Source of the DNA: Macrolepiota albuminosa
Taxonomy: Eukaryota; Basidiomycota; Agaricomycetes; Agaricales; Agaricaceae
Direction of reading: 5' to 3'
Length of the DNA: 64,000 nt
Assembly: GCA_027475525.1 (NCBI GenBank)
Contig: JAMWFC010000087.1
Span: 1-64,000, forward strand
Shown: piece after piece, positions 20,280-32,557 of the stretch
Layout: every line of letters begins with the position of its first letter
Numbering within the stretch: position 1 is the stretch's first letter
Notes under the pieces: generated by a model
What the model saw: only the letters and a program-made list of their open reading frames with translations
Told to the model about the DNA's origin: nothing
Databases searched by the model: none
Program-made: the position numbers and the translations under genes

Positions 20280-21112
20280 AGATGGATGTGGAGGAGAGAA
20301 GCTGGGTGGTGGAATCAGAGGAGGCGCTATCAGGAGCATCCAGAGAGATGCAAACTGGGGGTGTGTCAGGCAGTGGGGCCCCTCTAGTAACATCTATAAA
20401 GGGGTTGCTGGAAAAATCCAGGGAGGTCCAAATAAAGGATGCACCAGGTAGTATGGCCCTGCTAGCGGCATCCATAGAAGAGCCTGGAGGTCTTCTGGAG
20501 GTAGGGATCTTATCAGGGTAGGGGGTCATGGCTGGCCTATGATGCTGGTTACACATAGGCCAACTTAGGTGGAAGCAAGCAGAGGAGATTGTAGCCAGAG
20601 ATATCTGGACAAGCAGAAGCAGCAAGCATTGCCTAGTCCTTCCCCAAGACTATCAAAGAGGGCATGTCCATCTTCAGAGACTCTGTCTCCTGCCTCCCTC
20701 CTGCATTTATCCCTGGCAGTGTTTTCCTCCTTATCAGGATGACTCTTGAGTGTCAACATGGAGGCTCTGCAGAAGCACCTATAGCAGGCCATGTGGGAGA
20801 GGGAGGAGCTCACTGATCAGCACCAGATGATGGCAGGACACCTCTAGAAAGTCCAGACATCCTTGGCATGCAGTTAGGAAGGGGCAAAGCAGGAGGTGGG
20901 GGGCCCAGAGGTGGGTGTAAGAGGACAGAAGAGCAGCACTTTAGGAGCTGAAGGCAGCATGAGTTGCTCAGAGAAAGCTAGAGGCAGAGTAGAATGCATT
21001 GCAGGCCTAGTTGGAGCAGGAGAGCTGAAGGCAGCATGAGTTGCTCAGAGAAAGCTAGAGGCAGAGTAGAATGCATTGCAGGCCTAGTTGGAGCAGGAGA
21101 TGGGGTATCTGG
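20280..21112 (+). pseudogene. Decayed copy of the coiled-coil ORF at 1-1307
   Basis: The translation keeps landmarks of the intact copy. VEERSWVVE stands for VEERNWVVE, a serine-proline block precedes SLSG, and an ALQKHL heptad segment stands for ALQRRL, in the same order. Stops interrupt it, many at positions where the GC-rich copy has CpG. The homology ends at about 21112, where LTR A3 begins, at the point matching about base 675 of the intact copy. Duplication I lies inside. Confidence 0.7.
20945..21098. repeat. 77-bp exact tandem duplication I
   Basis: Copies lie at 20945-21021 and 21022-21098, in the decayed coiled-coil ORF. Confidence 0.97.
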
Positions 21113-22078
21113 TGATGATGTCCAAAAGTCAAAAGTTAATCAGTAGCAGATACAGTTTATGGCTACTAACCAGTACACAATGCATTGAACGTGCTAAGGT
21201 TTGAGGCAGTTCTGGGCAGTTCAAAGCTTGCCAATCAACTTGTTTCTGACTTGTTCTCTGGGTCCCAGAGAACAAGTCAGAAACAAGTTGATTGGCAAGC
21301 TTTGAAGGAAGATTGGTAATGGTAGTTGATAAGAATGATGAAGTGCACTTATATGAGAGAGAAAAGTAGATATGAGTGAGGTGCAGCAAGAAAACTATAA
21401 GCTTAGCAATGTCTAAGCTGTGTGATGCCTGCTATAGATGCAAAGTGCATAGGTTCCATAAATGTAACTGTAGCAAGCAGGCTAGAGGTGCTCAGACACT
21501 TGGCGACTATAAACTTAGTCAACACAAATAAAATCTAAATCATGAGGTGAACTAAGGGGTAAATGGAGTATTCTGTTCTGTTGGTAACTAGTGACAATAG
21601 TAAATATTTATAGTAAAAAGGAATTCACTGTCACCAAGTAGCTAAGGGTCACCAAGGAGTGGCAAACTGTAAGGAATGTAATTAAATGTCATGCATCAAA
21701 CTAAATAATGAAAAATGAAACAAGAAAGCTGTCTGTCTGACTAAGGGAAGGGTGCCAAGAGACATCAGGTGCCAGAGTTAACATCAAGGCATCTGTTATG
21801 GCATTATTCCCAATTCATAAGCACTATTATTAGCTAGCTATGCCATGTGCTGATTGATTGATGCTATTTGTCAATGCTTGTCAGTGGTGGATGCCAGCTG
21901 TCATTCCAGCTACTGCCAGTGCTATCACTGATTGAATTCATTGCTTGCTATGCATGGCCATCAGGTAAGGTCTAAAATGAATAAATTGTATGCACCAAGT
22001 TTAAAATAAGTGTGGCAAGATGTCCAGAGCTGATGCTGAGCCTGCCGTTGATGTGCCTAGCCTGTGTGGGGTCTATCT
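21113..22078 (+). repeat. LTR family A, copy A3 (decayed)
   Basis: It starts TGATGATGTCC and ends near GTGTGGGGTCTATC. It aligns with A1 along its length, with many CG-to-TG/CA changes. It contains a 43-bp perfect inverted duplication at 21220-21306 that A1 and A4 lack. Confidence 0.7.
21220..21306. repeat. Perfect 43-bp inverted repeat, 1-base spacer
   Basis: The left arm 21220-21262 is the exact reverse complement of the right arm 21264-21306, with a single t between. The right arm is the normal LTR A sequence; the left arm is an extra inverted copy. Confidence 0.97.
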
Positions 22079-22440
22079 CTTTCTAGAAATTATAAACAAT
22101 AGCCAGGTGCATCTGCACTTCAAGATAGAGCAGCAGCTTGTTTATCTCACCAGACCTATTGGATCCAAAGTCATCTGCATTCTCTGAGAACGGTCATTGA
22201 TTACAACTATTTTGAACCAGGCCCAGGCCACTTTAGAACTTAAAAAATGTTGGATTATGTGTGATGCTGATACTAGTAGCTATAAATGGCCAAAAAAACA
22301 AGTCAATTCTGCTTAACATGCGAGCTATGTCAACAGTTGAAAGTGTCAGCATTGAAGCTGCCAAAAAAGCTTCATTCACTTCTGATTCTAGTCAAATTCT
22401 GAGACTTAATTGGGCCGGACTTTATTGGTCCATTCTCAGA
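22079..22440. other. Transposon-derived spacer
   Basis: No intact frame is seen. Probably part of the decayed gypsy element whose integrase follows. Confidence 0.4.
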
Positions 22441-23130
22441 GTTAAAGAGTTTTAACTATTTATAGATAATAATCTGTAGAATGATCAGTATGGTCCACCT
22501 CATTCCTGTGAGGACAACCATGACGGCCTCAAACTTGTTATGGATCTATCTTAAGGAGATAGTGAGATAGTGTGTCTCCATGGACTACTCAGCTTAATTG
22601 TCAGTAATCGAGATTCCAAATTTACTTCCAAATGGTGGAAAGAACTACACAATCAGCTGGAAGCAAAACTGCTCATGTCAACATCTTTTCATCCACAAAT
22701 AGATGGGCAGACCAAATGCACAAATAGAAATATAGCACAAATACTTTGAGCCTTCATGAATCTTGATCAAAAGAACTGAGTTGATAAATGCCCATTCATT
22801 AAATTTGCAATAAATGCAAGCATATTCAAAATCACAAAATACTCACCCTTTGAACTCAATAATGGCTATATGCTATCTATGATTTGTGAACTTCACACTG
22901 ACAAAGTTATTTATATTGAAGTTAAACAGTTTGTGTGCAATGCGCTAAAAAACTTAATGAATGCCCATGATGCAATTATAAAATTGCATGTATAGCAAAT
23001 AAAACATGCAAACAATTGCAGGTGTGATGAACCAGACATCAAAAAAGAAAATCTAATATACTTTTTAACAAAGAACTTAAACCTGCCAAAAGACAAAGCG
23101 AAAACGCTGTGTCTCAAGTAGATTGGACCA
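22441..23130 (+). pseudogene. Decayed Ty3/gypsy integrase
   Basis: Translation in shifting frames gives fragments typical of gypsy integrase. IEIPNLLPNGGKNY-like text is a frame-shifted SDRDSKFTSKWW block, followed by LLMSTSFHPQ, DGQTK and a C-terminal LNLPKDKAKTLC block. Many stops and frameshifts mark it as long dead. It differs from the chromovirus at 1.5-9.8 kb. Confidence 0.6.
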
Positions 23131-25869
23131 TGTAGAGTCCTCAACTAGTCACTCCTGCCTCCCCTTTAACTCTATGCTGAGTAGGATATCTCAGCTCTAT
23201 CATAAGCAGACTTCCCAGCATATCCATTCTGGCTGGGGTCAACTTAGCCTCAGCCTCTTCCCAGTTTGCCACCTGCTAAGCATGTACATATAATGCCATT
23301 GGTGTGGCATTCTCATTATTCTGCTTCAGAGCAATGTTGTTGTTCTATTCAGATGGCAACAGCTCATAATCTATTCTGCTGACAGTCAGCTTGCATTCAG
23401 TGCTCAAAAAGCTTAATGATTGATGTTACTGTCAATCAGAATTTTAAAACTAAGTTCTAGAATATATGACTCTTATTTATTCACATATAGATTATTGTTG
23501 TTTGATGATTTAAAAAAGTGTAATAGTTTGACATGTACTTACATAAGACACAGAATCTGCCAAATCGGTAAATTTCTTTGTACATAGCATAAGTAAAAAG
23601 TATCTATTCAAATAAATACACATATTTGTATCTAGTAATTGTCAGTATTATAAATAAATATTAATAGCATCTTGAAGAGATGCTATATTTGTTTAACTAC
23701 TAAATAGTAATATCTTGGAAAGGTATTACCACATTATCTACAACTATACATGTGATAAATACAATGCTGCAAATACTTCATTACAATATACAATCTTTTC
23801 ATGTGAGTTTTTTAATATGCCTGCACTAATAAAATTAGACTACAAAATATCAGAAGACAGAATACTCACAATATCTTTCAAAGCATTGTTAAAAATGTGA
23901 TGAGAAGTTATGTAAATTGAAATAATGTGTGTTACTGTAATATACTAAGCCATTTAGCTGTACAATGCATTAGAATATAAATAAATATATACTTTGTCTA
24001 AGTATTGCTTGTTATTACTCAGATATAAATGAAAAGCTACAACAAGTTAACTGTCTTGGTTAAATCCTTTAATTGTGAAATGTCAAGCATTCTGGTTTCT
24101 ATGAGCATAAGTACTAACAGTAATATATAAATTTAACATTAGAAAACTGCTTATACACACTAAAATATCTATAAAAACTCACTAGAACACTAAATTAGCA
24201 ATGTTTACCCATACTAATATATTGAAGTATCAACTAGTAACTATAGCTAAAGCAATATCTGCTATTTCTCTTATTTATCTGCTATGTAATGATGTAGCAG
24301 ATGTGTAAAGACACTAATACTGAGTTCATCTTAAAGATGTATTTTAATGATAAATCAACATATTAATTGGTCTATCAATTTAACATAGTATATTTTCTAA
24401 AAAAATTTATGCAGAAATGTTTCATTTTAACTGGTGTAAATTTATAGATTGAATAAACTGATGTTTTCTCTTTACTATATTGACTGACAGAATTTTACCC
24501 ATTAAAGTATCATAGTCTAGAGTAAATAATAAGTACTAAGTCAAAATATAGTAACAGTATTTACTTCTAGCAGGTGTCCATTGAGCAAGTCTACAACAAT
24601 ATAGAATACTAGTACTAGTCTATTTAAATAGCAATGAGAATGCATTTTCTAGAGCATACAATAGCATCTTGTAAAAGTGAGCTAGCTGTAACATAGCTGA
24701 TAAAGAAATCATCAAAAGAAAACAGACTAAAAGGCATAGAAAAATGAAAAGCATATTAGAAAAAAAAAAGTTGCAAGCTTATTTATATATAATAAATACA
24801 ATAGTTACATATAACATCAAATAAATATATATCAGTGCTTTAAGTTGTTTCAACATATTATAACTTTGTTCTATTTTTACTTTTACAGAAATAAACTGGT
24901 TTTTTCTGACTAGCTTTTTATAAAATAGCATAACAATAAGTAAATATATATATATATTTGCTACATACTTTTTGAACAGTTGTCCAATCAAACACTGATA
25001 TAATATTAATTCACTTTTATAATAATATTATTTAATATTATTATTTTATTATTATTTAATAATCATTAAACAATTATAAAATAAATAAATATAAATAAAT
25101 AATCTAATCATTCTACCAAACACTTACATAATATATACTTACATCAAAAAAGCAAATAATACAAATAGTTCATGTGAAACTAGTTATATGAAACAACAAG
25201 TGATACTATGTAGTCTTATATGCTTAAACCAATAATTAATAAATAAATAAAAAATATTATTAATATATATGAATATATATTATGTTAGCATTTGGATATA
25301 TAACCAACCATTCAATTACTGTTTAAGCAACAGTAAAAATAAAAATATATAAGTAAACTAGTCATCCAATCAAATGCTTATATAACATATAATCATGTTA
25401 ATAAAAATAAATTATATTCACTGTGCATTGAAATATTTTTGTGTTTGTTATTTAATCCTTGCTTGATGAGCATATAAAACTGCATGTATTGACATGTAAA
25501 TTGACTGTCTCTTTTTTAAAAAAAATATATAAATCTTTTTATTGGTTTTAAAATCAGATATATAAAAGTTTGTTAATATACTATAGTACATTAGATGTAA
25601 AATATAACAATATTTAAGTTACTTGTATATAATATAAGGCCTACTAAGTATTATATATAAAACTGAATGATCTATAAATAAAATATATATGATTTGCTTA
25701 TGCAAGTTTATCTGTAGCATACCTGCACTAATAAAATTAGTCAATGAGTAAACAAAAAAGAAAACAGAATATTCACAACCTCTTTTAAAGCATTATTAAA
25801 TATATGGCAAGCAGTTAAGTGCTTTAGAACAATATATTAAACAACAATATTGTATGCTATTAATAGGCT
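23131..25869. other. Very AT-rich, CpG-poor desert
   Basis: No gene is seen on either strand. Only short frames exist, and ATAAATAA-like runs dominate around 24900-25700. This looks like extremely eroded transposon DNA, possibly heterochromatin. Confidence 0.7.
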
Positions 25870-26585
25870 TCTACTCAGACTGAGATTGTCAGCTTAGAAA
25901 CTCAAGTAATCTTCTTGAATTTAGGACAATCTGGCTTTAGCTCCTTAATACAGGCTTTACTTAATAGTCTCAATTACCATTTACTAGCTACTTATCACTA
26001 CTACTTATTGCAAGGACCTAGGAGGCTCAGGACTCATAACACTAGCACAACAACAGAAAGGTGACTTTGACCAAACCTCAAATCACTTTCAAAAGATGTT
26101 AGTATTAGATGCTGCTATTTGTCAAGACACCTCAATCAGAAGTATAAAGAATTCATGACAGCAGAACAAAATATAATAAAACCTGACATTTTGACATATT
26201 AGAAAGAGATACAATGTTTAGCATCAGAGTTAGCACTTATAGCATCTGTTGAGGATCTTCTGACCATACTCCAAACCACAAACTACATGAAGAGAGTTCT
26301 ACTTCAAAAAGCTACATTACAAGGCTGCAGATAGACAGACCATCAGACTACTTACTAGATGTAGAGCATGTTATAGCCTTACCCCCACTTTTTAGCCCTG
26401 CATAGCGGCTTGCTGGCGGTAAAAATAAATTTCATTCATTTATTCATCCAAAGTAGCCTGGCCAATCAGATCTATATTAAAAAGTGAGCAGATTCATACA
26501 ATTTTTAATTAGTTTGAAAGTCACTGTGGCCAATAAACTATAATGCTGTTAATTGTTATCATCTATGTGCTGCTGGTTGCTATTG
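25870..26585 (-). repeat. Repeat family C, copy C1 (inverted to 37880-38650)
   Basis: On the minus strand this matches 37880-38650 in order. Shared words include TCTGCTCACTTTTTA, TTGGCCACAGTGACT and CTCAGTCTGAGTAGAAGCC-like text. An insertion of about 70 bp near 26380-26450 interrupts it. It is probably part of an LTR or of a retrotransposon untranslated region. Confidence 0.6.
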
Positions 26586-26595
26586 ACAAGTCATT

Positions 26596-27325
26596 ATTGA
26601 TGATGCCTAAAAGTTGATCAGCAGCAAACATGGTTTACGACTACTAACTAAGAAATATGTGTTGGGCATGCTAAATGTTTTGAAGGAGTCTTGGGCAGGT
26701 CTCAGAGAACAAGTCAGAAACAAGTTAAATAGCAAGTTTTGGTGAAGATCAGAAAGGGGAATTGGTAAGGAAAGTGCAGTATAAATAATGTGCTCACAAA
26801 TAGATATGCCTAAATAAGAAAGGAAAACAGATATAAGTAAGTGTGATAAGAAATGCAGCAAGAAAACTAGAAGCTTAGCAATGTCTAAGCTGTGTGATGC
26901 CTGCAATAAATGTAAGATATGTAGAATCTATATGAGTTACTGCAGCAAGCAGACTAGAAATGTTTAGACAATTGACAATTATAAATTTAGTCAGCATAAA
27001 AGAGATCTGAACCATAGAGTAAACCAAGAAAGGTAACAGGATACTCTGTTCTGTTTTAACTAGTGACAATGGTAAGTATTTATAGTAGAAAGAGTTTACT
27101 GTCACTAAGTAGCTAAAAGTCACCAAGGAGCAGTAACTTGTAAGAAATATAAGTTAAATGCCATGCATTAAACTAAATAGTAAAAAATAAACAAAAATGC
27201 TGTCCATCTGACTAAGGAAGAGTGCCAAGCAACATCAGACACCAAGATGAAATGCCAAGCTATCTGTCACAAGTAAATGTCATTATTCTCAATCCATAAG
27301 CATTGTCATCAGCTAGCACATTATA
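26596..27325 (+). repeat. LTR family A, copy A4 (most decayed)
   Basis: It starts TGATGATGCCTAAAAG and follows the order of A3 and A1 (CAGGTCTCAGAGAACAAGTC, then AGCTTAGCAATGTCTAAGC) to about 27325. Almost no CpG remains. Confidence 0.65.
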
Positions 27326-28660
27326 TTTCTATTTCATGTGTTATACAAGATGATGATGTTTAAATAGATGTGTGGATGAGTTAAAGCAGATAGAATTTAC
27401 AGTGTAAATTGGCTCAAATGATTATAGTCTGAGTAAAAGTGAATAAAACATCTCATTTTTGATACAGCCATTATCTAACACAACTATGACTATAAAAGAA
27501 AAGAGTAAAAAGTCTCAGTTGGTCAACTGCTTTATCTCATGCTAGGCAGCTAGTGCAGCACAGTTTATATTAAATAATAGGAAAATAAAAAATTAACAAA
27601 ATAAATATAAGTAAACCTGATTGTCCAACCAAATGCTTATACAATATATAACAACATTAATTAAACATTGTTTGATGAGCAATGAGCATATAACCTTGCA
27701 TCATCCAAATTCATATAAACTGTCCAAGGAGTCATTTGTACAATATGACCAATGACCTTAAACTTATAAATAAACATTATTTAAAGTAGATTTTCAGAAT
27801 CAAAATCTAAAGCTTAAAAATGTGAGTATGGAATATTAAATGGAATAGAAGTACTTATTTGCATCACATTTGATTCTCTTACTTGTTGACTTTAGACTTG
27901 TCAACTTCAGACTTATCATACATTGGTTCAATTAATACAAAGTTAATTGTGCAATATGGTATGACAAACCTGTCCAAAACACTGAATGATGGTGAGAAGT
28001 TGGGGATGTTGGCAAAAATACCATAATCAATATCTTACTAGAAGTGCTATTACTTGTATGGAATACAGAATTGATAGATCTATGACTTCAGCATGAGGAA
28101 ACCATTCGACTAGAACAAAAGTGCATGCAATCAAAAAATACAAAGTCCACAAGCTAAATTTGGAAGGTCAGAGGTTTTGGAGCCAGATATAATGAGTGAA
28201 AGTGCAGCTAATCATCTTTGAAGGCTTATATTACTATGTTACTATTGTGATATCTACCTCTGCTAACTAATAGCTAAGGTCATATTACAAGAATATGCCT
28301 TGGTAGACCTATTGTGATTGTATATAAAATTGTGTCCATTAAAAAAGTCAAATAGCAATGAGCCCTCTACTCAATACAAACATTTGCATGATCCATCCAT
28401 GTTTCTAACTCTGGGTGTCAGGCCCAGTGAGAACAGGATCTGGAGCCGACTGAGAATATCTGAGTAGGTCCAGATGTGTACATTTCAGATATTGCATATA
28501 AAATCAGAAATATTTCTGAAGTCATCTGAGGCTGGACAAAGAGTTCTGACACCATCCAAATAGCTTATCCTGTTGTATTATAGATGTTCTGAAATAATCT
28601 GAATTGTAACAATAATTTATTCCTATTCCTAATTTACGCACAATCCGATTCTGTCTGAAA
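27326..28660. other. AT-rich spacer, no gene seen
   Basis: Low-complexity AT-rich text. GC content rises at about 28650, where the PP4R3 homology begins. Confidence 0.6.
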
Positions 28661-30300
28661 TTATACTAAAGTTGCCACTATTGCCACCTGTCGATGTGCC
28701 AATTTTGGGCTGGCAGGTATTTCTGGTGACGGAGAGCGAGATGAACTAGGGTCCGCCGATTGTGTGTTCCCATCTGGTAACGGTTTCCGACCATCGTCTT
28801 CATCTTCCTCACCATACTCAGCTGATACCAACAAACCCATAACAGGGTTTCTCAATAGAGACCAATAACCCTTGGTAGCGCCTCCGATGGATGATCTCCA
28901 TTTTCGTTTTGGAAGGGCGCTTTGCACAGGGGTAACCAGTGATGCGACCTTCGGCCACGTTGAGCTGACAACAGGGACAAGATCCTCGTCATCATTGGCA
29001 TTGAAGTAATCCTCTTCCTCTGCATCTAGGGCTCGACTGGATAGTTGCCAACTGCGAGCATCCATTATCCTGAAGATGATACAGTTAATCAATGATGACT
29101 AAAAAGAACAAAAGCCGGAGTACTGACCTGTCAACTCCAGAGTCTGTCAGCGGAGGCTCCTTGTTCTGTTGCAATATTTCGAACTGTATCCAAGCGTTGA
29201 ATTGCTCAAAATGTTGACCTCCAAGCGGACTCTGCGCCAGTTTTCGAAGCTCATCTTCGTGGTTTGTCCAGCAAAACTTTCCGAGTTCCTTAACTTTTTC
29301 CTGAAAAGGTGGACAGTCGGATTTGTCTTTATGAGATTAGAGGTGGATACTGACCTTATGGATAAAGTTGAAGTACTCTTGACAGGAACAACTCAAAAGG
29401 TTGTTGCGTCTTGATTCTTGCAGAGTTAAATCAAGAAGTGGCTTGACCACGTCGTGCTTCATAATTTGAGTATGTATATTTGGATTGTTTTGTCAAAGAA
29501 GAAGCCGAAATATCTGGAAAGAAGCTGAGAAGAGGAGTTGGCTTTGACAAAAGTTGAGACGGAAGTAAGATATATGTACCATGCCACAAATGTTTGTCTC
29601 GTGCCTTGAGAAGGCTTGCAAGTTGGATGAGAATATTAGAAGACATTATATAGAAGTGTATCCGGAAGTGGTGCTGAGCCACAAAATTGTACATCAGATC
29701 ACTGAGGTAGACATAACGATTTGTTTCCTCTCGTGTCAATGGCAGCACGGTTTCTGAAGCATCCTAATAAGCTCAAAAATTCCCAGATGATAAATTTATT
29801 TTTACTCTCGTGTCAATGGCAGCACGGTTTCTGAAGCATCCTAATAAGCTCAAAAATTCCCAGATGATAAATTTATTTTTACCTTGGACATTTTGCCATT
29901 CAGGTAAGTCAAAAAACGGCTTGAAGAGAATCCCCAAACAATCTTTGTAAAAGTAGTCCATATAACGCTCAGTTCCTATGTCGTCCTTGTGCGGTGGCTG
30001 TTTATGAGCTCCAAGAGCCTTTATCACGAGTAAGTCAACTATGATCAAAAGAATAATATTCTTACCTGTCCTGGTACATAAGAATCCACACTAATAACAC
30101 ACAAAACAAAATCACTGAGCCATAAATATAAAATAAGGTATAAAATATATTTACATATAAATGTAAAAGTACGTACTCAAAGCAGTGTAATTCATTTTTG
30201 AAGTGCTTGAGATCTACTTGAGATTGATTATATGCGGTCAGGAGGTCGAGATAAGAATAATTACATGCATTTGTTAGCTCGGAATTAGCAGATCAAGGAG
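28661..30300 (-). pseudogene. PP4R3 (SMEK/Psy2) copy, 5'-truncated with a nonsense codon
   Basis: Several exons on the minus strand match the SMEK part of protein phosphatase 4 regulatory subunit 3, which targets PP4 to DNA-damage and other substrates in the nucleus. Seen in order are RYMDYFYKDCLGILFKPFFD, TREETNRYVYLSDLMYNF, SSNILIQLASLLKARDKHL, then MKHDVVKPLLDLTLQESRR, LLSCSCQEYFNF and the acidic tail start LDAEEEDYFNANDDED. GT-AG introns separate them. A TGA at 29493-29495 sits where an Arg codon (CGA) is expected, and KHLW has Trp where Arg is usual. Both fit C-to-T changes. The N-terminal PH/RanBD-like half was not found upstream. Duplication J adds a further frame break. It is most likely a dead partial copy, although sequence errors are possible. 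Confidence 0.75.
29728..29881. repeat. 77-bp exact tandem duplication J
   Basis: Copies lie at 29728-29804 and 29805-29881. The unit spans an intron and the start of the following exon of the PP4R3 copy. Confidence 0.97.
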
Positions 30301-32557
30301 GGAAGAGAAAATCAGAGTCGGTTGACATTGTGGTGATCAGAACATCTCCGTGATTGGAACACTCTCATCATGGCCAGAGCAAAGGTCCTTCCTCAAATGT
30401 CTTGTCCCATTCAACAACATACGTGTGGAATCCCTTGTCAAAGGGAAATGCGAATTAACGCGCTCGAAATTTAGGTCGACCAACTCATGTAGTAGATTGG
30501 AGGGCTGTACGGTTGTCGAGTTCAAAGGTTTACATGGCAATGATGGGAAAAAAACAGATGAGTCGATTTTGCAAAGAGTCGAAGACCTGAAAGGAGTACA
30601 TCATACATGCACTGAAGACAGGACACATAGCAACACTGAGTGCTACTGCAATGTTGAAAGCGTAAGGAGTGCTGTTAAATATGCACAAATAGTAACACAT
30701 GAGTCAGTACAAAACACGCTCCATGTGATTGTGTTTAGCCAAATCTAAATTTAGTGTGTCTGGGTTTAGAATGTCAGCCTGAACCGGACCGTATCAGAAA
30801 TTGTAACTATTTTCAGATCTCTTTGGATCTTCCCAGAGCCAGTTTTCACTGGGTGTCAGGTGTCATGCATGATGGTGAAGAAGCACATAACCTTTTCTGA
30901 GACAAGAACACATAAGAGCTGGTGCCTGTTGGTGGATGGAAGGTAGATGTCAAATGCTGATTGGATGCTAAGGCAGTAGACACACTGGATAGGCTGGATG
31001 GATGTGCAAGTAACAGTGCAGATGGTGGCAATGTTGATGTGAGTGTGGGATGTGGTTGTAATGTGAAGATCTTTCTTTTTTAGCCTGAAGCATGCACATG
31101 CAGCTGAGTCTGCTTGATCAGGATAGCGTCAACTCAGATAGCTGGTGTCAGACAAGAACTGCTGACTGAGTGGCCTCAGAAGCTTCAAATTCAGTGTGGA
31201 TTGGTGTACAAAACCTCGCATATCGCAGTAGAATAGAATTGAGCCTATCGACAGCAATGACAGTCCAGTCCCTTGTAGCGGCCAGAACAACCAACAAACG
31301 ATACCAGAGCCCACTCTCGCAAGCAGGGGTGTGTTAGAACTGTTACAGAGCAGCAGTATGTAGACCGTCGTCTACACCTAGAGTAATACACAATTAGTGT
31401 TGCGTCCTCAGTAATGTGTAAACACGACTATATTAAGTACCTAGAGTAATACACAATTAGTGTTGCGTCTAGGTACGTACTTGTGAGTGAGATGATTGCG
31501 TACCCTCAGTAATGTGTAAACACGACTGAGGGTACTTGTGTCTATGCGTCTCGTTATATGTACATTTAGCGGACAAAGCAGTATGTGGCCATTGCGTTCC
31601 CGACAATGGCTCGGGGCACTACCACGTCACACTATCACATTATGACGTCGTCCCAACAGGGTGGGGTGATGATGGTTGTTGTTGTTGTTGTTACATACAC
31701 GTTAATAGGGGTCCACTCAAGAAGCACTTGCGTCCCGCCAGCGGGTATTTCGGTCCGATTTAACCCTTTTTTCATCTTCGGCTTGGTGGGTTCGTTTGAT
31801 CAAAGGAAAAAGGAAAGGGGCATGATTGAATTCAAACTTCTGCTCTCTTTGGGCTTCTATACTCCACGAAGCACTTCTTGTGATGGTGACAATAGAGTGG
31901 ATTCTAGTCGATGAAAACGCGGATCTCATGCCATGGATGCCGTTCCGAGTAGTAAGGATTTACCATTGATCATTTGTGTCACTTTACCTCTAAGTCATGT
32001 GTTTGCAACGCTTAAAAGTGTACTAGTCTTGAGATTCAACTTTTGGACTATTTTCTTCACGAGTAGGCAACGTCATTTCTCGGGGACTATGAGTGCGTGA
32101 TCTACCGAGGGCTCCCACAACAGTTCAATTTCTCAAGACTTCAGAAGTTACAGATCGAGGTCGAATTGTGTCTGCAACTTGAGTCACATCGGGGCGAGAG
32201 TCTTGTGACGGGAGTTAAAAGATATTCACGTATCGTTTAGTCCTCGGTCAGGACCGGTGTCCCTTTCAACTCCGATCATTTCGCAAACAAGTAGTGTGGC
32301 GCATTGCTATGTACATATTACGCATCCTGATCCAGATTCACTTGCACAAAAAAGTTATATGCCGTAGTAAAGGAGGGCATACAGACAGCAATTCAACGTC
32401 CATCCAAGAATTCGTTCTGTACAGCCAAACCGTATAGATCTCAAGGGGAAACGAAACAGAATGAGCGCTGAATATTTGGACTAAACCGCTGAAACATGGG
32501 ATTTGCTTGTAGAATTTGCGTTGCATCAGAAGAAAAGCGGTGGTGACGGGTGATTAC
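30301..32557. other. Spacer between PP4R3 copy and aquaporin
   Basis: No gene is supported. The N-terminal half of PP4R3 would be expected on the minus strand at 30300-31000 but is not recognisable. A short (GTT)n run lies at about 31677-31692. The hairpin cluster at 31376-31535 is listed separately. Confidence 0.5.
31376..31535. repeat. Two small hairpin elements plus a fused partial copy
   Basis: Hairpin 1 (31437-31476) has 9-bp perfect arms GTACCTAGA/TCTAGGTAC around a loop holding ACAC...GTGT. Hairpin 2 (31500-31535) has 11-bp perfect arms GTACCCTCAGT/ACTGAGGGTAC around a loop holding GTGT-AA-ACAC. Upstream, 31377-31427 repeats one arm and loop of each, fused directly together. Confidence 0.85.
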
